Shown here: piece by piece, positions 3,801 to 6,657 of the stretch
How the letters are laid out: the number at the start of each line of letters is the position of its first letter
How positions within the stretch are numbered: the first letter of the stretch is position 1
Assembly (NCBI GenBank): GCA_934296355.1
Contig: CAKRAY010000082.1
Coordinates: 1-6,657 of the forward strand
DNA length: 6,657 nucleotides
Source of the DNA: an uncultured Clostridia bacterium
GTDB lineage: Bacteria > Bacillota > Clostridia > Christensenellales > DTU072
Reading direction: 5' to 3'
Notes under the pieces: generated by a model
Seen by the model: only the letters and a program-made list of their open reading frames with translations
Databases searched by the model: none
What the model was told of the DNA's origin: nothing
Translations under genes and position numbers: made by a program

Positions 3801-6657
3801 GAAGGCACGAAAAAAGAATACGTCGCGATTTGGCAAGACGAATACGACGGTGGCGGCAAACAGTACGTTTTACCTTTTGTCGTGGCAAATTCCGACGACT
3901 CGAAAGGCGACGTGTATTATACGGCGCAAAAAGAAGGCGGCGTACAAGTTTACGTTTATTTGGCTGCCGAGGCGAAACCCGGATATACTTTCAAATACTG
4001 GGAAGATAAAAACGGCGAAAGAAAAACGGACGCCGCGCTTAGATTGTCCAACGCGAGCGGGCAAAAATACACGGCGTACTGGGGCGAAATAGGAGAGTAT
4101 TCTATTACCGCCGACGTAGACGGCGGCGATTATTCGATAACCGGCTATGAAAGAAACGGTATAAAAACGCTCGAATTTTCCGCAAAAACCAAAAACGGCT
4201 ACTCGTTCCTCGGGTGGTATACGGACGACGTTTTGGCTATTGCCGACGACAATTTTACTATAGAGGTGAACTTAGAAACCGGCGTTAGCAGTCTGTTCCT
4301 TCCGAATAAAGATAGACCGATTACCGGGTTTACCGCAACCGACTTCGAGATAAAATGGAAAAAAATCGACGTGTTGCCTACGGTAGAATCGGTCGGCGAA
4401 GTCGAAATAAGAGGATATTATAAAACTCTAATTACCGAAACCGGCACCGCTTTGGAGCCGATGTACGAATTGAGAGTGAAAACCAACGATTACTTTGAAA
4501 CGGACGTCGGCGGCGAAAAAGTACTGTACGGCGATTACGGCGGCTATATATTTAACGGCTGGTTCGACGAAAACGGAGAGTTGTTGTCCGATTCGCTCGT
4601 GTTTGTCATTCCGATAGCGCAAGCCGACTCTAAGTACAAAGCGAAGTGGTCGAAGCCGGAAGTAGAAGTCAGCGTTACCTCTAAAGGCACGACGAACGGT
4701 TCGTACGCAAAGTATTACGTAAAGAAGATTTTTAACGAGAACGGACAACACGAGGGTTACGTTCTTACGCTGCAAGCGTTTGTCGCCGAAAACGAGATTT
4801 TTACCGGTTGGTCGAACGCGAGCGACGACGCCACGGTAAGTTATGCCAAAAATTATTCCGTCACGCTCGATAAGAGCATATCGAAAGCGGAGTATACGGC
4901 AAGATTCGAAGCGATAAGACCGACCGTGTCGATAGAAGTTTTGGGCGGTAGCGAAAGCGATTTGAAACCTTTCGTGACGGCGTACAAACAAAGTTCGAGA
5001 ATTTATAAGTACGAATTGAACGCTAACGTTCCGAACGGATACCAGTTCATCGGGTGGCAAAAAAGAGACGACGATAATACCAATCTCGCGCTTGGATCCG
5101 ATGTCGTATACGTTGTAGAAAGCGAAGGAATGCTCCCCGAATCTTCGTTCATCGCGATGTATCAGCCGTTAACTTCGGAAAACTGCTTCCCGAATTTCGG
5201 TTTGGACGTACGCGGCGACGGCGAGTATAAAGCGTTCGCGTATAAAAAGAGAGTAAGTCAAAACAGCGAAGAATTATATAACGAGTTGACAATCGAAGCG
5301 CAAGTTCCGTCGGGATACGTCGCTATACTTTCTTCCGAAGGAAAAATTCTCGAATTTAACGGCGGCAGTTATAAATACGTAACGAAAGACGGCAACAGAA
5401 AGTTCACGCTCGAATTCGTTAAATACGGCTTGGTCGGCGACGAGCAGGGCAAGCACCTGGAACTTATCGAAGAGGTTGACAAAAAGATGTTCGGAGTTAC
5501 CGGCCGTCAAGAACTCGTCGAGGTCGTATACAACGAATCGTTAAAGAACGCCTTTTATAAAGAAGTCTGGACGTTGAACGCCGAGTTCGGCGACCCCAAT
5601 TATTACTTTATCGGTTGGTACGAACAAAACGAAGCGGGCGACTACGTTCTTGCCGCTACGGATAAGGAATATACGATCGACGCGTTACGCTCCGAAAAAA
5701 CTTATCAACCCCGTTTCGGTCATTATAGAATCGAACTCGATAACGAATCGCCTTTGGCGGGCAAAGTTCGCGGCGACGGATACGACGTAACCGTCGATTT
5801 CAAATTGAATAACGACTTAGTAGACGTTTCTTCCGTGGGCGGAGTGGTTTCTTCGGTAACTCTTAACGTGGGCGATTCTATTACTTATCCTAAGCAATAT
5901 CTCAATAAACAAGCGTTGATAGACCAAGGCTACCTATTCTTAGGCTGGTACGAAAACGCCGACGGAAGCGGCGAAGCGTACGATTTTACTCAACCCGTAA
6001 AGAGCAGTCTTACTTTATACGCAAAGTGGTGCGATTTGAAAAAAGAAGGCTTGAATAAAGAACTTGTCGCGATGACCGACGGTACTGAAGTATCGCTTAC
6101 GACGACGGTTGCCACTCGTTACGTAAGTTTTTACGCGATAACTTCGGGAACGTATTCGGTATACGCCAAATGCACTAATACCGGTAAAAAGGTAATTCTT
6201 ACTTTGGACGGAAAAAGAGAGCAAATCGAATCGATTTCCTACGGACAAAGCGTAGAAATAAGCGTCGAAGAGGGTAAATTCTACAATATAGGATTGGCTG
6301 CGGTAGAAAGCGACTATGCGGACGTAGTCACGGTAAAAGTTCACGGTACCGACCCGGCGGACGGCGGCGTCAGATACGATTATATGCCTTACGGCGAAAC
6401 GTTCCGCGCTACCGCTGTCGAAAACGACGGTTACGTCTTCGAAGGTTTTTACATCGACGGGGAGTTAATCGGTAACAGACATGCGGTCGATCCCGAACAA
6501 ACGTATTACGTTTATGAAAAGTTTATCGATATACCCTCGGAGAGTTTTGCCGATTTGTGCGATGAAAACGGAGTGATAAGGATCGAGACGAAATGGGCGA
6601 AGTATACCCTTAATTTGGTCACGAACAACTTAGACGGCGGTACGATATCGTATAAAC
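771..6657 (+). CDS. Giant secreted lipoprotein with a long chain of Listeria-Bacteroides (Flg_new / InlB B-like) repeats, 3' truncated by window edge
   Basis: Predicted membrane-anchored, surface-exposed repeat protein. The frame is open for 1962 codons with no stop, so the full protein is longer. The order is: lipoprotein signal peptide (1-26); canonical repeat 1 (47-121); non-repeat, probably beta-sandwich segment (124-220); about 17 diverged repeats (222-1753); second non-repeat segment (1757-1848); another repeat (1851-1942); and the start of the next (1944 on). The repeat core is an aromatic-x-F-x-G-W-[YF], with later polar loops and an AKW-like ending. GW occurs at 93, 328, 414, 494, 565, 731, 856, 1148, 1263, 1346, 1428, 1615 and 1725. 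I see no enzymatic motif, no predicted membrane helix after the signal, and no LPXTG sorting motif in the visible part; the C-terminus is not seen. Such repeats are known from internalin-type and other bacterial surface proteins, where they act as stalks or adhesive modules. Adhesion, stalk or scaffold function here is inference. It has its own promoter and appears monocistronic with respect to the upstream regulator. Confidence 0.93.
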   Translation, partial: MKSKKSIAILLTILLLCIASATLFACNDGSTPGGDYSILPDDSGKNEVSFTATFIYRDGSTQPYSVTGLTAGSKISLNSATRNPKREGYEFAGWYTEDALINAWNFDKDIVTSNTTLYAKWNLSYPVYIAGEAFSYDAAKKSVRYNVGADVQELNLTDSVVLADDSYRYCFYLNAECTDEAQNWDTAKFTLNPGENKYYLRITDSSKKVLHVLEFVIYKKQIYAVEFYNKDGLLIETVRVEENTGLGRVAEYIIPGYVTLWQDEEGNTWRNGDSVTGNVKLYAVLVQMLYEVTLNPGGGAIEQSSVKLVYAESFSLPIPTKAGSNFVGWYKENGEQVTGSNGISLTIWDVPKSTTLVAKWADSAYSVNKYVKIDNEATFAEERKITSDQKCVFETSEKEVEYYDAKCVVYAFLGWFDMRGEKISSERELTISDVNRNTDIYEAWKKVVITHNLEKSDAKITFIDTKFAKYGNFDATDKIQIKVECTCGKHTFAGWTDGSTSPVYLLSVDSAPVAQWNAYNVNVKVVIDGASVTDENALFDGAGAVTVEKNVRLEAYDNEKYTFAGWYVNNGTEFILATEKPDFIYEFTMAAEDKEVECRWHTTTKLILTQTSTLGSYATPKLESNIVGAEFGFDKTISAGYTFIGIYVGSILQKETLYVPAQPTTYSARFVSGLFKVRTNITDAGGVDYRVNSGRTITGSSYGGDVIMIGNSVNDEISLSAKTNNGYVWLGWFDEGGNCHSTDAEFLSTVPSETRVSIIAKWKKVNHLATVKAGIFTATKVQTGKFVPANTYYVYDEDGEYSLTTDLYFDGYKKYYTYVTGVTGAGEQTVTSSFNITGDSYFILSTEINSNYRFDGWYDNKGNRISLSTETRVSMGEECDDYTARFTYLGDDYDIKVSKYLQNKGFAAGDIKLVAYREINADGTIVEKADVIVDTQKTSYNGAKSTGYLFYRLAVVKEGKDVNTLIDWSTVLNSDDDVIGYEDFGKIAVKKVSDDYFTTTYTFNVTAMRKEGTKKEYVAIWQDEYDGGGKQYVLPFVVANSDDSKGDVYYTAQKEGGVQVYVYLAAEAKPGYTFKYWEDKNGERKTDAALRLSNASGQKYTAYWGEIGEYSITADVDGGDYSITGYERNGIKTLEFSAKTKNGYSFLGWYTDDVLAIADDNFTIEVNLETGVSSLFLPNKDRPITGFTATDFEIKWKKIDVLPTVESVGEVEIRGYYKTLITETGTALEPMYELRVKTNDYFETDVGGEKVLYGDYGGYIFNGWFDENGELLSDSLVFVIPIAQADSKYKAKWSKPEVEVSVTSKGTTNGSYAKYYVKKIFNENGQHEGYVLTLQAFVAENEIFTGWSNASDDATVSYAKNYSVTLDKSISKAEYTARFEAIRPTVSIEVLGGSESDLKPFVTAYKQSSRIYKYELNANVPNGYQFIGWQKRDDDNTNLALGSDVVYVVESEGMLPESSFIAMYQPLTSENCFPNFGLDVRGDGEYKAFAYKKRVSQNSEELYNELTIEAQVPSGYVAILSSEGKILEFNGGSYKYVTKDGNRKFTLEFVKYGLVGDEQGKHLELIEEVDKKMFGVTGRQELVEVVYNESLKNAFYKEVWTLNAEFGDPNYYFIGWYEQNEAGDYVLAATDKEYTIDALRSEKTYQPRFGHYRIELDNESPLAGKVRGDGYDVTVDFKLNNDLVDVSSVGGVVSSVTLNVGDSITYPKQYLNKQALIDQGYLFLGWYENADGSGEAYDFTQPVKSSLTLYAKWCDLKKEGLNKELVAMTDGTEVSLTTTVATRYVSFYAITSGTYSVYAKCTNTGKKVILTLDGKREQIESISYGQSVEISVEEGKFYNIGLAAVESDYADVVTVKVHGTDPADGGVRYDYMPYGETFRATAVENDGYVFEGFYIDGELIGNRHAVDPEQTYYVYEKFIDIPSESFADLCDENGVIRIETKWAKYTLNLVTNNLDGGTISYK
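909..1133 (+). repeat. Repeat 1: canonical Listeria-Bacteroides repeat (residues 47-121)
   Basis: This copy is among the closest to the family consensus. It has an N-terminal beta strand, a GYEFAGWYTEDA core at residues 88-99, a WNFDKDIV segment and the terminal TTLYAKW at 115-121. Known family behaviour (PF09479-type, InlB B-repeat fold) is a small beta-rich, ubiquitin-like module. It identifies the whole chain, since most later copies are too diverged to be recognised on their own. Confidence 0.9.
1140..1430 (+). other. Non-repeat segment A, possible cadherin-like beta-sandwich domain (residues 124-220)
   Basis: About 97 residues between repeats 1 and 2 lack the GW core. Short alternating hydrophobic strands end in LNPGENKYYLRITDSS (191-206) and a LEFVIYKK strand (213-220). 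A 'Pro-Gly-x-Asn, then aromatic strand, then charged turn, then final strand' arrangement is typical of the cadherin-like beta-sandwich domain (PF12733 type), often found beside Flg_new repeats in clostridial proteins. It contains two cysteines (170 and 177). The family assignment is inference from pattern only. Confidence 0.5.
1434..6029 (+). repeat. Chain of about 17 diverged Listeria-Bacteroides-like repeats (residues 222-1753)
   Basis: Approximate units by residue, with the core residue in brackets: 222-285 (LW at 260-261, degenerate), 290-360 (GWY 328), 364-444 (GWF 414), 448-516 (GWT 494), 518-600 (GWY 565), 602-670 (GIY 645, degenerate), 675-762 (GWF 731), 765-886 (GWY 856), 893-1021 (no GW), 1025-1104 (YW 1076-1077), 1108-1196 (GWY 1148), 1201-1293 (GWF 1263), 1297-1379 (GWS 1346), 1384-1464 (GWQ 1428), 1471-1552 (no GW), 1553-1649 (GWY 1615), 1652-1753 (GWY 1725). 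Unit ends are set by W or F in AKW, EAW, ARF, AYW and similar. Boundaries are approximate to several residues. Copies differ strongly in sequence and I see no long identical DNA blocks, so the chain is old rather than freshly amplified. Confidence 0.82.
5724..6029 (+). repeat. Late canonical repeat (residues 1652-1753)
   Basis: After a string of diverged copies, this one returns to the family consensus. It has GYLFLGWYENADGSGEAYDF at 1720-1739 and ends with SSLTLYAKW at 1745-1753, nearly matching repeat 1 in its core. It sits immediately before the second non-repeat segment, so both canonical copies (repeat 1 and this one) are followed by a non-repeat domain. Confidence 0.85.
6039..6314 (+). 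other. Non-repeat segment B, possible PPC-like or Ig-like beta domain (residues 1757-1848)
   Basis: About 90 residues without the GW core lie between two repeats. Alternating strands include VSFYAITSGTYSVYAK (1785-1800), VILTLDGK (1808-1815) and a final EEGKFYNIGLAA (1833-1844). An 'aromatic-x-x-x-S/T-G-T-Y' strand with a later 'E-G-K-x-Y-x-I' strand resembles bacterial pre-peptidase C-terminal (PPC) or carbohydrate-binding beta-sandwich modules. That resemblance is a pattern inference. A glycan- or protein-binding role is possible but not shown. Confidence 0.4.
6321..6657 (+). repeat. Repeat with GW changed to GF (residues 1851-1942) plus start of the next unit
   Basis: The core GYVFEGFYIDGE at 1887-1898 keeps the Gly-aromatic framework but has Phe for the invariant Trp. 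The unit ends at ETKW (1939-1942). A new unit then opens with the strand TLNLVTNNLDGGTISYK (1946-1962), whose 'N-x-x-G-G-T-I' is a standard start for this repeat, and it is cut by the window edge. The protein therefore continues for at least one more repeat. Confidence 0.7.

Noticed and set aside
3850..4092. Plus-strand open frame of 80 codons, and one at 1130-1345
   Set aside because: Out-of-frame readings inside the lipoprotein gene with no family resemblance; the in-frame reading is the real one.
4428..5060. Minus-strand open frame of 210 codons
   Set aside because: Same cause: codon-aligned antisense of the repeat gene, Arg/Phe/Val-rich product typical of a shadow, with no ribosome site or motif seen.
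6015..6344. Minus-strand open frame of 109 codons, and similar ones at 1137-1433 and 5274-5510
   Set aside because: All are codon-aligned antisense shadows of the same gene with no independent support.
771..6657. CRISPR array or recent tandem DNA duplication as the source of the repetition
   Set aside because: The repetition is at protein level with strongly diverged codons. No short identical direct repeats with regular spacers and no long identical DNA blocks were seen.

Overview
The window reads as a fragment of a genome from a low-to-mid GC bacterium, most plausibly an uncultured anaerobic Firmicute of the Clostridia type (gut or animal-associated). This placement is inference. It rests on a Crp/Fnr regulator of the clostridial style, a consensus sigma-70/sigma-A promoter (which argues against Bacteroidota), a purine-rich Shine-Dalgarno, a short lipoprotein signal peptide, and a very long chain of Listeria-Bacteroides-type (Flg_new / InlB B-like) repeats. 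No rRNA or marker gene is present to confirm it.

Layout: (1) positions 1-587 hold the 3' part of a Crp/Fnr-family transcription factor whose N-terminus lies outside the window. (2) Positions 588-770 are a 183-base intergenic region with a rho-independent terminator (604-648), an exact TTGACA-17-TATAAT promoter (685-713), a GC-rich hairpin in the predicted 5' leader, and an AAGGAG ribosome binding site. (3) From the GTG at 771 to the last base runs one uninterrupted reading frame of at least 1962 codons with no stop. It encodes a giant secreted lipoprotein. I translated this frame by hand codon by codon: it contains no stop and no sign of a frameshift.

The giant protein has a lipobox cysteine at residue 26 and a first canonical repeat. 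A non-repeat, probably beta-sandwich segment follows, then a long chain of about 17 diverged repeats of roughly 65-130 residues, a second non-repeat segment near residue 1757-1848, and further repeats that run off the end. The repeat signature is an aromatic-x-F-x-G-W-[YF] core, often ending in [AK]-[KR]-[WF]. Thirteen copies keep the exact GW pair; others have lost it.

The regulator and the lipoprotein are on the same strand but look like separate transcription units, because a terminator and a strong promoter lie between them. The likely picture is a surface-anchored, stalk- or adhesin-like protein transcribed from its own strong promoter, with an unrelated or possibly regulatory neighbour upstream. 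Nothing in the window shows a defence, mobile or enzymatic system. Other open frames overlapping the giant gene are shadows.
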